A stretch of DNA of 64,000 nt, taken from assembly GCF_006494715.1 (NCBI RefSeq), contig NZ_CP041151.1:1736001-1800000 (forward strand), in the 5' to 3' direction. Source of the stretch: Shewanella sp. SNU WT4 (GTDB taxonomy: Bacteria; Pseudomonadota; Gammaproteobacteria; Enterobacterales; Shewanellaceae). The stretch's first letter is position 1; every line of letters begins with the position of its first letter. A program made the translations under genes and the position numbers. Under the pieces are notes generated by a model that saw only the letters and a list, made by a program, of their open reading frames with translations, made no database searches and had not been told where the DNA came from. Below, piece by piece: positions 45,196 through 54,513 of the stretch.

Positions 45196-47181
45196 TTACA
45201 TTTCAACGTGACCGTGGTTGGCGACAGTAGGCTTGTGACAGAATAAACAGGTTTCAGACTGAGCCGCTTGCGTGGCCGCCGTAAAATCACCGTTAATCAC
45301 TGCACCAAAGCCTTCTAACTGCGCTTGGGTATGAGCGTCAAAATACTCAGAACCTATGATGTGACATGAGCCACAAGTGGCTGTAATAGGTGTGGTATAG
45401 ACGCCGCCATCGGTAGCTAATGCACCTTTAGCTTTGAAGGCATCTAAGTTGAAGTCGTTATGACATTGACTACAGTTACCACCAATCAAGCCGTAGAAAG
45501 CGCTGTGGGTCTTGTGCAATTTAAGCTCTAAAGCGCCTTTGTTAGCGCCAGAACCGTAAGTGCCATGAGGGGTATGGCAGCTAACGCAACCATCAATGCC
45601 AGTCATTAATTTGCCATCAATCTCACGACCTAGCTGTTCCGATAGTACAAAACCGGCGTGATAGCCTTTATGAATATCAAAGCTGTCGCCATGACAATTG
45701 ATACAAGTATCAATGGCCACAGAGTCGATATGACGAGTGGTAACTTTACCGCCTTGGGCGGCAAAGGCTAAATCAGCTTTCATACCAGTGAAATCAACGC
45801 CATCAGCGCAATTAACAAAAGCCGTACCGTCATTACACATACCAAGACCGATAAAGCTAAAGGCGGTATTGGTATCGGCGGCACCTTGATTGAAAGGCAG
45901 TACTGGCGTAGTGAACACTAGCTTGCCATTGACTAAGGCCACAGGGGCAACAAGGGCACCATTTTTCACTAAATCTTGCGCTACTTTCTTAAAGCCAGTT
46001 TCTGGCGCAGGATTGTAGCCCATGATGGCATATTGAGTGCCAACGTTAGTGATGGTTTCTAACTGCTTAATTTTAGGCAGTAAGCTTGCAGCATCGACTG
46101 CAGTACCAGCTTTATCTGTGATAGTGACGGTTAAGGTCGCGGTATTATTGCTATTAGCCACTAACTCGGACGATAAGCCATAGCTGTTGATCAGCTCTTT
46201 TTTGGTGTTGACCTTGCCAGTGTGGATTTCTGTGGTCCATTGGCTGTTATGACAGGCCACACAATTGCTGTTATCAACTTGCTGTGAATGGCCTTTGCCA
46301 GCTTTAAAATCGATAGTGGTATGGCAGCTAGTACAAGTTTCCATGGTTGGAACTCGTGACCAGTTATTCCATTCAGTTAAACCGTTATCATCGGCTTGCG
46401 GTGGAATATGACACGCTTGGCAGTTGTCCTGAATTAAGTTATGAGCAGTTTCTGCTGACTTATCTAAGTTTTTGCCATACATCTTGTTGCTGTTATGCAC
46501 ATTGTGGATCAAGTGGTTAAAGCCCACTTGCACCTTGTTTTTATCTTTAGCCATGTCATCGTTATGACAAGTAGTGCAAGATTCAAGCGAAGTGTAACCG
46601 TGGTAAATCTTGACACCTTCAGCGTGACAAGTGTTACAGGTTTCTGTGGCTACTACATTTTTGGTGTAGCGTGGCGCTGAGCCATCGCTGGCTAAATCTT
46701 CTGTGTATTCAGTGCGAGGTACTGAGGTGGTGCCATCTTGCAGCGTTGAGGCGGCCGCTATGATATTAAAACGTTGAGTTAAGGCTGGATCAAAGTTTTT
46801 GACGTCAACTTTAAAACTATAGCTGCCATCTTTATTATCGATAAATACTTTGGTGGCACCAAGAGTTTGCCATGCTGCGCTGTTGCCTGCGCCAGTAGCA
46901 CCATGTGGGATGAGCTGGGACAGTTTTTTGATTTCGAGATCTTTTAAGCCAACCACAGGTAAATCTTGTTCGTTAGTCGCAAATACTGTGACTTGTGATT
47001 CACTGCCTTGGTGATTGACATCGGTGACATCCAGTTTCAGCTGTGCCACTGTGTTTGCAGCAGGACCTCCTGGTTTACCTGTGCTGCCATTGTCACCGTC
47101 ACTGCCGCAACCAGCTAGTCCCACTGACAGCATGCTAGACGCTATGAGTAGTGCTATTTTTTTTATTTGTGTGTTCATCAT
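45196..47181 (-). CDS. mtrC: Outer-surface decaheme lipoprotein MtrC
   Basis: About 661 residues. I place the start at 47181 (MMNTQIKK) because CAGGGA lies 8 bases upstream; an eight-residue longer form in the track lacks a ribosome binding site. The lipobox SVGLAGC is followed by a Gly/Ser-rich stretch (GSDGDNGSTGKPGGP). Ten CxxCH sites fall in two groups of five, separated by a beta domain, as in OmcA/MtrC proteins. Length and place between omcA and mtrA identify MtrC. It is the terminal reductase of the conduit, exposed on the cell surface. A terminator-like hairpin and its own upstream control module suggest its own promoter besides any read-through from omcA. Confidence 0.92.
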   Translation of the reverse strand: MMNTQIKKIALLIASSMLSVGLAGCGSDGDNGSTGKPGGPAANTVAQLKLDVTDVNHQGSESQVTVFATNEQDLPVVGLKDLEIKKLSQLIPHGATGAGNSAAWQTLGATKVFIDNKDGSYSFKVDVKNFDPALTQRFNIIAAASTLQDGTTSVPRTEYTEDLASDGSAPRYTKNVVATETCNTCHAEGVKIYHGYTSLESCTTCHNDDMAKDKNKVQVGFNHLIHNVHNSNKMYGKNLDKSAETAHNLIQDNCQACHIPPQADDNGLTEWNNWSRVPTMETCTSCHTTIDFKAGKGHSQQVDNSNCVACHNSQWTTEIHTGKVNTKKELINSYGLSSELVANSNNTATLTVTITDKAGTAVDAASLLPKIKQLETITNVGTQYAIMGYNPAPETGFKKVAQDLVKNGALVAPVALVNGKLVFTTPVLPFNQGAADTNTAFSFIGLGMCNDGTAFVNCADGVDFTGMKADLAFAAQGGKVTTRHIDSVAIDTCINCHGDSFDIHKGYHAGFVLSEQLGREIDGKLMTGIDGCVSCHTPHGTYGSGANKGALELKLHKTHSAFYGLIGGNCSQCHNDFNLDAFKAKGALATDGGVYTTPITATCGSCHIIGSEYFDAHTQAQLEGFGAVINGDFTAATQAAQSETCLFCHKPTVANHGHVEM

Positions 47182-47332
47182 GTTATCCCTGCGTAATAAG
47201 AGCAACGTGCTTGAGCTGAGCGACTGAGTCGCTGCTTATGATTTTGTAAGTGACTCAAGCAGTTGCTGGAAAATTTTCCCGAAGATAAAGTACCTTAAGA
47301 TGGATAAAAAAACTTCAAGTTAGGCGGGGATG

Positions 47333-47366
47333 TGTGAACTGGATCTGACTATTTCTTTAGGGGTAT
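47333..47366 (-). promoter_or_regulatory. Conserved control module upstream of mtrC
   Basis: Contains TGTGA-N6-TCTGA (CRP-like, one perfect half) followed directly by CTATTTCTTTAGGGGTATT. Read on the minus strand the second part is TACCCCT-AA-AGAAATA, close to the NarL/NarP 7-2-7 arrangement (one mismatch to AKNRGTA). The same module occurs upstream of omcA at 49793. CRP control of mtrC and omcA is known in S. oneidensis; the NarP-like part is my inference. Confidence 0.55.
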
Positions 47367-47437
47367 TTGTTGCAGCATTGAAAACTTGCAGGTCTGCCAA
47401 ATGCTATGGTAACGGCACTATTAGCTTGTAAATGTTA

Positions 47438-47464
47438 ACAGAGGAGGCATAAGCCTCCTCTGTT
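47438..47464 (-). terminator. Hairpin between omcA and mtrC
   Basis: ACAGAGGAGGC-TTAT-GCCTCCTCTGT, an 11-bp perfect stem just after the omcA stop codon. The following T content is modest, so termination may be partial. Confidence 0.7.
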
Positions 47465-47479
47465 ATTTAAACCCTATTG

Positions 47480-49666
47480 TTAATACTTAGGGAATGCCCA
47501 GTTTTTGTGCTGTTCAAGCAATCTGTCTGTTGTGTGGCAGGTTGAACAAGTTTCTGCGCCAGCGGCTTTAGCTTCGGCATCATATAAAGATCTCGCAACA
47601 CCTAAAGCAAAAGTTTTCATATTCTTATCATCAGTAAACTCGCGCACCTCTAACACACCACCAAAAGACTTGATGTGACTGATGGTTTGTTCATTTAAAG
47701 AATAAGGCTTAGTGTGACAGCTTACACAAGCGGCAGTTTGCGGAGACACGAGAGTTTGCTCGTTAGTCGCCGATAGTTTCGCGCCATCTGTGGTGCCGAA
47801 TGCAACCGGCGCCGCATCAACTGTAATCTTGTCTAAACTAAAGCCATCTTTTCCATGACAGGTCTGACAGTCGGTTTTCCTAAAGAAACCTGTTAGATAA
47901 TGTTCACTGTGAACTATGTAAGCCAAGTTCGATGAGCCTGCACCTTTCTTGTCGCGAGTGCCATTGTGGCAACTTGCACAGCCATCCATATCATTGCTAT
48001 ATCTATGAGTAATAGATGTAGTGTGGCAATCCTGACAAGCCTTCATCTCAGCGTGTTGAGTACGAGGGGACTTATCCACCTTAGTGCCGTCTTGCTTAAA
48101 GTAGTAAGTGTCACTGACTAAGTAAGGCGCTGATTGTTTGTCATTGTTTAAGTTAGTCACATCACAATCGGCTCGTACACCTTTGGCGTTATAGCACACA
48201 TGCAATTGGCTTGATAATGCAATCACAGCATCATCTGCTAGTGCGGCGCTAACTTTATAAGTGGGCTCATTGATTACAGCTTGGATACGACCGTCAGACA
48301 ATTGTGTGAAATACTCAAAACCAACCTTTTGATAGTTAACGCTAAAGTCATCATCTGCAATGCCATTGAAAACTAGCGCACTATTATAGCCACCGTACTT
48401 ATATGGGCGAGGATCAATTTGAGCAAGTGGAACTAACTCAGTACCGTCCATGACTTTAAAGATCGCGGTGACAGACATTTTATCGGTAGCAACAGTCACA
48501 CCGTCAAATACCACTTTGATTTTGGTTGAATGAGCATTGGCATTTTGAGAATAGTGGCCACTTTCAGCGCCACGGTAATCCCCTTTATCACCTTCGCCGC
48601 CATGGCAGCTAACACAATTCTTCTTGTCATCTTTAATTTGATTGTTTGCAGCATCCCAATGCCAGCTTGGTACAGCGTAAGCGCTATTGTGGCAATTCAT
48701 GCAAGTTGCTGTATCTAAGTCAGCTTTCCATGCATCTGCCATTGTCAGATTGTCATCCGCTTGGTGACAAGTTTGACAGTTACTTGCGGCTTGTGGATAA
48801 ATGCCAGTGTAGAAAGCGTGGCTATGAATTTCGTGTGCCATGCCTTTAATTGAACCATCGAACTTGTATGGTGAACCTACAGGATTTTTATCGGCATCAA
48901 CGTCTTGCTTCATGTATGTGTTGTAATCGGTATGACAGAAGGTGCACGATTCTAGAGTAGTGTGTTTACCACCATGAAATGCTAATTCACCTTCATGACC
49001 TGGACGATGACAACTTTGGCAAGTTTCATTAGCGATGACATCTTTAGGTTGGCTTTGTACCGTATCTGTACTTGGTTGCCAGTAGAAGAAGCTATTATCC
49101 ACTAATGTTTTTTGTTGTGCGTTTGTGGACTTAATACCTAAATAAATACCATTAGTCGTGTTAGCAGCAAATTTATATTTACCTAGAGTATCAACAGCTT
49201 TGTTTAAGGTCAGCGTATATGTGCCATCCGAGTTATCGGTTAAGCAATCGGTGCAATCACTGCCCTTAAAATAGGAAGAACCTGTGAAGTGGTTATCACC
49301 TTTATCTTTATTGAAATAACTTAGCCATATCTGTCTCGGCTTACCTTCAATATCTGTAATACCTACTTCATCTTCAGAACCCATGCGTCCAAAAGATACT
49401 GCGCTAATGTCGGCATTTTTTAATGCAATAACCGCCGCGCCATTGGCATCTGCTAGCGAAAAATTAATGGCAAGAATGCCATTGTCATTGACAGTTGCTG
49501 AATTAATTGTGCTTTTTATGGCGTTGACTGCGGTAATAGGTGATCCAACGACGCCATCCTTGCCAGGCTGTCCGTCATCACCACCACAACCAACTAACGC
49601 TAGCGACATGATCCCTGCGCTAATAAACGCAGCGCTGCGAGCAGTTAAGCGAATGTGTTTCATCAT
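47480..49666 (-). CDS. omcA: Outer-surface decaheme lipoprotein OmcA
   Basis: About 728 residues. I place the start at 49666 (MMKHIRLTARS) because AGGGAAA lies at the right distance upstream; the longer frame start has none. The lipobox LALVGC is followed by GGDDGQPGKDG. Ten CxxCH sites are visible: CQSCH, CTFCH, CQTCH, CMNCH, CVSCH, CQDCH, CASCH, CQTCH, CVSCH and CSTCH. The extra CTDC in the first beta domain may be a disulfide. Length and position next to feoA match OmcA, which partners MtrC in reducing extracellular Fe(III) and flavins. No mtrF paralogue lies upstream. The gene has its own control module and is divergent from feoA. Confidence 0.93.
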   Translation of the reverse strand: MMKHIRLTARSAAFISAGIMSLALVGCGGDDGQPGKDGVVGSPITAVNAIKSTINSATVNDNGILAINFSLADANGAAVIALKNADISAVSFGRMGSEDEVGITDIEGKPRQIWLSYFNKDKGDNHFTGSSYFKGSDCTDCLTDNSDGTYTLTLNKAVDTLGKYKFAANTTNGIYLGIKSTNAQQKTLVDNSFFYWQPSTDTVQSQPKDVIANETCQSCHRPGHEGELAFHGGKHTTLESCTFCHTDYNTYMKQDVDADKNPVGSPYKFDGSIKGMAHEIHSHAFYTGIYPQAASNCQTCHQADDNLTMADAWKADLDTATCMNCHNSAYAVPSWHWDAANNQIKDDKKNCVSCHGGEGDKGDYRGAESGHYSQNANAHSTKIKVVFDGVTVATDKMSVTAIFKVMDGTELVPLAQIDPRPYKYGGYNSALVFNGIADDDFSVNYQKVGFEYFTQLSDGRIQAVINEPTYKVSAALADDAVIALSSQLHVCYNAKGVRADCDVTNLNNDKQSAPYLVSDTYYFKQDGTKVDKSPRTQHAEMKACQDCHTTSITHRYSNDMDGCASCHNGTRDKKGAGSSNLAYIVHSEHYLTGFFRKTDCQTCHGKDGFSLDKITVDAAPVAFGTTDGAKLSATNEQTLVSPQTAACVSCHTKPYSLNEQTISHIKSFGGVLEVREFTDDKNMKTFALGVARSLYDAEAKAAGAETCSTCHTTDRLLEQHKNWAFPKY

Positions 49667-49792
49667 AATATTTCCCTGCATCATTATAATCATCACCTTA
49701 AACCATCAGAAAGTCCGTATAAGGTGTGTGGAAATTTTTCCAAGGATAGGCTAACAAATAGTTAATGTTTCGCAGCGTTTTTAGGTGCGGTT

Positions 49793-49826
49793 TGTGATTG
49801 ACGTCTGACTATTTCTTTAGAGGTAT
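49793..49826 (-). promoter_or_regulatory. Conserved control module upstream of omcA
   Basis: TGTGA-N6-TCTGA directly followed by CTATTTCTTTAGAGGTATT, identical to the mtrC module over 22 of 23 bases from TCTGA onward. A palindrome-like GGAAATTTTTCC lies 63 bases nearer omcA, and GGAAAATTTTCC holds the corresponding place before mtrC (offset 76 against 74 bases). Confidence 0.55.
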
Positions 49827-49960
49827 TAGGCGGGCAGTGAGTTATCACTGTGCAGCTGTGTGAAACTAGATTAATTTGCTAGCTCTGAGATAGGTGCTGC
49901 TGGTCAAGCGGCGTAAGTCTTTATTTATGTGTCAATATCCGCCATAATCCAAAATGTAAT

Positions 49961-49975
49961 TGAAAACTATTCTCG
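49961..49975. promoter_or_regulatory. Fur-like box upstream of feoA
   Basis: TGAAAAC-T-ATTCTCG matches 11 of 15 positions of the 7-1-7 Fur consensus TGATAAT-N-ATTATCA, about 97 bases before the feoA start. Matched by eye; feoAB is a classic Fur target. Confidence 0.45.
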
Positions 49976-50071
49976 TTTAAGTTGCTGAACCATGACTTAG
50001 CTAGCATTTTTCGCGCCTTAGTTCGGCTAATATGCTCGCAAGTTGTGCTCAAAAGATTCAGGAAATCACAA

Positions 50072-50311
50072 ATGAAGTTAAGTGATCTTAATCCCGGTGA
50101 TCGTGCGTACATTGCAGAAATCGGCCAATTGTCGTTACCGCAATCAGTAAAACGCAAATTGTTATCTATGGGGATCACCCCCAATACTCATTTTAGTTTG
50201 ATTCGACGCGCGCCAATGGGCTCAGGAGTAGAGCTCAATATCCGTGGTAGCCGCTTATGTATGCGTCGTGATTTAGCCGATATTATTGAAGTAGAGATTA
50301 CCAATGACTAA
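50072..50311 (+). CDS. feoA: Ferrous iron transport accessory protein FeoA
   Basis: 79 residues from the ATG at 50072, chosen because AGGAAA lies upstream and MKLSDLNPGDRAYI is the FeoA N-terminus; an extra 30 residues in the open frame are leader. The SH3-like fold is marked by LSMGITPNTHFSLIRRAPMGSGVELNIRGSRLCMRRDLADIIEVE. FeoA is a cytosolic partner needed for FeoB activity. The gene overlaps feoB by 8 bases, so translation is coupled. It is divergent from omcA. Confidence 0.93.
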   Translation: MKLSDLNPGDRAYIAEIGQLSLPQSVKRKLLSMGITPNTHFSLIRRAPMGSGVELNIRGSRLCMRRDLADIIEVEITND

Positions 50312-52598
50312 GCCGTTTCATTGTGTCACTGTCGGTAACCCGAATGCGGGTAAATCGACCTTATTTAATGCGTTAACCGGTGCTAATCAACATGTTGGTA
50401 ACTGGGCCGGGGTGACGGTAGAAAAGAAAACTGGCAGTTTTACCCTTAAGGGAACTGAAGTTAAGTTAACTGATTTACCAGGTATTTATGATTTATTGCC
50501 AGCAGGCAGCCAGTGCGATTGCTCGCTCGATGAGCAGATTGCCCAGCAATATTTAGCCGAAGCTAAGATTGATGGCATCATCAATATGCTCGATGCCACC
50601 AACATTGAGCGCCATTTGTACCTGACAGTGCAGCTGCGTGAACTTGGCATTCCTATGGTGGTTGTAGTCAATAAGATGGACGTGGCTCGCGAGCACGGCA
50701 TCGAGGTTGACTTTGAAGCCATGACGGCGGCGTTAGGTTGTCCTGTTATCGGTGTGTGCGCTAAAGATGATGCTGATATTGAACAAATTCAGCAATTAGT
50801 GGTAAAGCTGCTTGACGGTAACATTAGTGAGCAAGCCTTAGTGCTCAACTATGATAGCCGCATTGAACATGCGCTGACGCAAACCATGGCGCAGCAAACC
50901 GATTTAAGCCGCGGTCGCACTTTGGCTATGTTTGGTCATGGTTTAGGTTGTGGTTCATGTGCTAACGGTCAGTTGCAATCGCAAGTCATAGCTTGTGCTA
51001 AAGAATTAACTGAGTCAGGGCTTGATATTGAAGTCATGATTGCCGCCACGCGTTTTGATTTTGTTGAAGTGATTTATCAAAAGACAGTAACCAGTAGCGG
51101 TAAGCCGACCTTAAGTGATCGTCTTGATAAAGTGATGCTGCATCCCATCTTAGGCATTCCGATTTTCCTCGGTGCCATGTATTTGATGTTTATGTTTGCC
51201 ATTAATGTCGGCAGCAGTTTCATTGATTTCTTTGATATCAGTGCTGGCGCTTTATTTGTGGATCATTTTGGCGCCTTGCTGGAAAGCATAGGCTCACCGA
51301 GTTGGTTAGTGACTATTTTGGCGGGCGGTATTGGCCAAGGCATACAAACAGTAGCTACCTTTATTCCAGTAATTGCCTTCTTATTCTTAGGCTTATCTGT
51401 CTTAGAAAGTTCTGGCTATATGTCACGCGCGGCCTTTGTGGTCGATGGTTTAATGCGCCGCATTGGTCTGCCAGGTAAGGCATTCGTGCCTATGATAGTG
51501 GGCTTTGGTTGCTCTGTGCCGGCAATTATGGCGACCCGTACGTTAGGCAGTCAGCGTGAGCGGATTGTGACGGGTATGATGGCGCCATTTATGTCGTGCG
51601 GCGCACGTTTACCTGTATACGCCTTATTTGCCGCGGCATTTTTCCCAGAGCATGGCCAGAATCTAGTGTTCTTACTGTATTTATTGGGAATTGTCGCCGC
51701 CATAGGTACTGGATTATTATTGCGCTATACCTTGCTGCCAGGCAGCAGTAGTGCGGTGGTGATGGAATTACCTGATTACGAATTACCTAAATTAATGCCA
51801 TCACTTAAGCGTGCGGGTAAGCGGACTAAGGGATTTATTTTCGGCGCCGGTAAAACCATAGTTATCGTCGTGACCTTGCTTAATTTTGTTAATGCGATTG
51901 GTACTGATGGTAGTTTTGGCCATGAAGACTCGAAAGCTTCACTGCTGAGTGTCGTTAGTCAGCAAATTACGCCTGTGTTCACCCCTATGGGCGTAGAAGC
52001 GCATAACTGGCCAGCGACTGTGGGTATTGTCACAGGTATTTTTGCTAAAGAAGCTGTGGTCGGTACGTTAAACAGTTTATATACCGATGCAACCCCTACT
52101 GATGAAGGCTTAACGCCTTTAAGTGAAAGCTTTATGGAAGCGCTGCATACCATTCCAGAAAATTTATTTGGCATTGATTTGCGCGACCCATTATCGTTAG
52201 CGGTTGGTGAGATTGCTAACCAGCAAGTCGCAGCAGAAGAGCAGGGCGTTGATACTTCAACTTTTACTGCGCTGCAGGTAGGTTTTGGTAGCACGATTGC
52301 CGCCTTCAGTTATTTGCTGTTTGTGTTGCTCTATACCCCATGTGTGGCGGCTATGGGCGCCTTAGTGAATGAATTTGGGATACGCTGGGCAAGATTTGCC
52401 GCCTTATGGACCTTTGGTTTAGCTTATGGTTCAGCGACCTTAGTGTACCAAGTGGGTACCTTTAACCAGCATCCACTGCAGTCGTCAATGTGGATAGTGG
52501 CAATTATCTCATCACTGCTAGCGTTTGTGGCTTGGCTTAAGCATTTAGCTAAGCGCACCGAGCAAACACCGCTTGCCATCAAAGTGGTTACTGAATAA
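50304..52598 (+). CDS. feoB: Ferrous iron transporter FeoB
   Basis: 764 residues. The N-terminal G-protein domain shows G1 GNPNAGKS (residues 11-18), the switch region NQHVGNWAGVTVEKK, G3 DLPGIYDL and G4 NKMD. A short linker domain includes GHGLGCGSC. The membrane part (from about 280) has two repeated gate regions, with FGCSVPAIMATRTL (Cys in the proposed iron path) and the later IFAKEAVVGTLNSLY. It imports Fe(II) across the inner membrane under anoxic or reducing conditions, which serves heme production for the neighbouring cytochromes. No feoC follows. A terminator comes about 15 bases after the stop. Confidence 0.96.
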   Translation: MTKPFHCVTVGNPNAGKSTLFNALTGANQHVGNWAGVTVEKKTGSFTLKGTEVKLTDLPGIYDLLPAGSQCDCSLDEQIAQQYLAEAKIDGIINMLDATNIERHLYLTVQLRELGIPMVVVVNKMDVAREHGIEVDFEAMTAALGCPVIGVCAKDDADIEQIQQLVVKLLDGNISEQALVLNYDSRIEHALTQTMAQQTDLSRGRTLAMFGHGLGCGSCANGQLQSQVIACAKELTESGLDIEVMIAATRFDFVEVIYQKTVTSSGKPTLSDRLDKVMLHPILGIPIFLGAMYLMFMFAINVGSSFIDFFDISAGALFVDHFGALLESIGSPSWLVTILAGGIGQGIQTVATFIPVIAFLFLGLSVLESSGYMSRAAFVVDGLMRRIGLPGKAFVPMIVGFGCSVPAIMATRTLGSQRERIVTGMMAPFMSCGARLPVYALFAAAFFPEHGQNLVFLLYLLGIVAAIGTGLLLRYTLLPGSSSAVVMELPDYELPKLMPSLKRAGKRTKGFIFGAGKTIVIVVTLLNFVNAIGTDGSFGHEDSKASLLSVVSQQITPVFTPMGVEAHNWPATVGIVTGIFAKEAVVGTLNSLYTDATPTDEGLTPLSESFMEALHTIPENLFGIDLRDPLSLAVGEIANQQVAAEEQGVDTSTFTALQVGFGSTIAAFSYLLFVLLYTPCVAAMGALVNEFGIRWARFAALWTFGLAYGSATLVYQVGTFNQHPLQSSMWIVAIISSLLAFVAWLKHLAKRTEQTPLAIKVVTE

Positions 52599-52612
52599 AC
52601 ATAACGCGTTGA

Positions 52613-52646
52613 AACAAAGCAGCCTGATGGCTGCTTTGTTGTTTTT
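52613..52646 (+). terminator. Rho-independent terminator after feoB
   Basis: AACAAAGCAGCC-TGAT-GGCTGCTTTGTT followed by GTTTTT. Confidence 0.88.
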
Positions 52647-52750
52647 ATTCAGAGTTATTCAGAGTTTTTTAGTCTGGGGATTGTGCTGAGGCCTGATCTG
52701 TAGGATCATTATCGTTTAGTCAAATTGCCACTGCTGTAAAGAGGAATTCC

Positions 52751-54418
52751 ATGAGTCATGTGGACAACGAAGCTCGTCCAAGCAACTTCATTCGCAATAT
52801 CATTGATGAAGATCTGAAGAGCGGTAAACATACCCAGGTTCATACTCGCTTTCCGCCAGAGCCTAATGGTTACCTGCATATCGGTCATGCTAAATCTATT
52901 TGCCTTAACTTTGGCATTGCCAAAGATTACCAAGGCCAATGTAACTTGCGTTTTGATGATACCAACCCTGAGAAAGAGAACATAGATTATGTTAACTCTA
53001 TCCAGCAGGATGTGCAGTGGCTCGGTTTCCAGTGGACCGGTGACATACATTATTCATCCGATTACTTCGATCAACTGCACGATTATGCGGTGGAACTTAT
53101 CGAGAAAGGTTTAGCTTACGTGTGCTTTATGAGCCCTGAGCAGACCCGTGAATACCGTGGTAACTTAAAAGAGCCAGGTAAAGATAGTCCGTATCGCAAT
53201 ACTGATGTTGTTGAAAACTTGGCTTTATTTGCCAAGATGCGCAACGGTGAGTACAAAGAAGGTGAATGCGTTCTGCGCGCTAAAATCGACATGGCATCGC
53301 CATTCATGTGTATGCGTGATCCGATTATTTACCGCGTGAAATTTGCCCATCATCACCAAACCGGTGATAAGTGGTGCATTTATCCTATGTACGACTTTAC
53401 TCATTGTATTTCTGATGCGCTGGAAAATATCAGCCATTCATTATGTACGTTAGAGTTCCAAGACAACCGTCGTCTGTATGACTGGGTGCTTGATAATCTG
53501 AGTGATTTCCAGCAGCCAAATCGTACTCGTCAGTACGAGTTTTCGCGTTTAAATTTAGAATACACCTTAATGTCTAAGCGTAAGCTTAATGACTTAGTGG
53601 TGCGCGAACTGGTATCTGGTTGGGATGACCCACGTATGCCGACCATTGCTGGTCTTCGTCGTCGTGGTTATACCCCAGCGGCTATTCGTGAATTCTGCAA
53701 GCGCATTGGTGTAACTAAGCAAGACAACCTGATTGAAGTTGGCATGTTAGATGCGTGTATTCGTGAAGAATTAAACGAACATGCACCGCGCGCTATGGCA
53801 GTCATTAAGCCAGTTAAAGTGATTATTGAAAACTTTAGCGGTGATAATGAAATGATTAAGGCGCCTATGCACCCGAATCTGCCAGAAATGGGCGAACGTA
53901 CTTTAGCCTTTGGCCGTGAAATCTTTATTGATGCTGAAGACTTCCGTGAAGAAGCCAACAAGCAATACAAGCGCTTAGTGCAAGGTAAAGAAGTGCGTTT
54001 ACGCAATGCCTATGTCATTAAAGCTGAGCGTTGTGATAAAGACGAAGATGCTAATGTGACCACCATTTATTGTACTTATGACCCTGAAACTTTGGGTAAA
54101 AACCCAAGCGATGGTCGTAAAGTAAAAGGCGTAATTCATTGGGTTGAAGCAAGCTCTGCTATCCCTGCTGAGTTCCGTTTATATGGTCGTCTATTTACTG
54201 ATGCTAACCCTGCTGCCGCTGACACTGTGGATGAAGTGCTGAATCCAGAATCATTGGTCGTGCGTCACGGTGTGGCTGAAGCATCGCTGGCTAACGCTGC
54301 TGCTGAGCAAGCTTATCAGTTTGAGCGTGAAGGTTACTTCTGCGCGGATAACAAGGATTCAAGCCCTGAACATTTAGTGTTTAACTTGACCGTCGCTCTG
54401 CGTGATACTTTTGCTTAA
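52751..54418 (+). CDS. glnS: Glutaminyl-tRNA synthetase
   Basis: 555 residues, class I aminoacyl-tRNA synthetase, collinear with E. coli GlnRS (554). The HIGH motif is in [20 protein letters not shown] and the KMSKS-type motif in MSKRKL, with the GlnRS-specific DDTNPEKE and [12 protein letters not shown]. It charges tRNA-Gln with glutamine using ATP. GAGGAATTCC precedes the ATG. The gene's last codons and stop are followed by an exact 18-bp tandem duplication, then a terminator. A single-gene unit between feoB and the YIP1-family gene. Confidence 0.98.
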   Translation: MSHVDNEARPSNFIRNIIDEDLKSGKHTQVHTRFPPEPNGYLHIGHAKSICLNFGIAKDYQGQCNLRFDDTNPEKENIDYVNSIQQDVQWLGFQWTGDIHYSSDYFDQLHDYAVELIEKGLAYVCFMSPEQTREYRGNLKEPGKDSPYRNTDVVENLALFAKMRNGEYKEGECVLRAKIDMASPFMCMRDPIIYRVKFAHHHQTGDKWCIYPMYDFTHCISDALENISHSLCTLEFQDNRRLYDWVLDNLSDFQQPNRTRQYEFSRLNLEYTLMSKRKLNDLVVRELVSGWDDPRMPTIAGLRRRGYTPAAIREFCKRIGVTKQDNLIEVGMLDACIREELNEHAPRAMAVIKPVKVIIENFSGDNEMIKAPMHPNLPEMGERTLAFGREIFIDAEDFREEANKQYKRLVQGKEVRLRNAYVIKAERCDKDEDANVTTIYCTYDPETLGKNPSDGRKVKGVIHWVEASSAIPAEFRLYGRLFTDANPAAADTVDEVLNPESLVVRHGVAEASLANAAAEQAYQFEREGYFCADNKDSSPEHLVFNLTVALRDTFA

Positions 54419-54439
54419 TCAGATACTTTTGCTTAATCA
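54404..54439. repeat. Perfect 18-bp tandem duplication at the glnS 3' end
   Basis: GATACTTTTGCTTAATCA occurs twice in direct succession. The first copy carries the last four codons (Asp-Thr-Phe-Ala) and the TAA stop of glnS; the second lies just after. Confidence 0.9.
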
Positions 54440-54452
54440 ATAGTCATCGTAA

Positions 54453-54487
54453 AAAACGAAAGGCCACTTAAAAGTGGCCTTTTTTAT
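54453..54487. terminator. Terminator after glnS, likely bidirectional
   Basis: AGGCCACTT-AAA-AGTGGCCTTTTTT with AAAAAA before the stem; also well placed to end the facing YIP1-family gene. Confidence 0.85.
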
Positions 54488-54513
54488 TGCGCGCTTTAAA
54501 ACTTAAGCAATCA

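Noticed and set aside
52599..52750. feoC
   Set aside because: The 150 bases after feoB hold a terminator and the glnS leader only.
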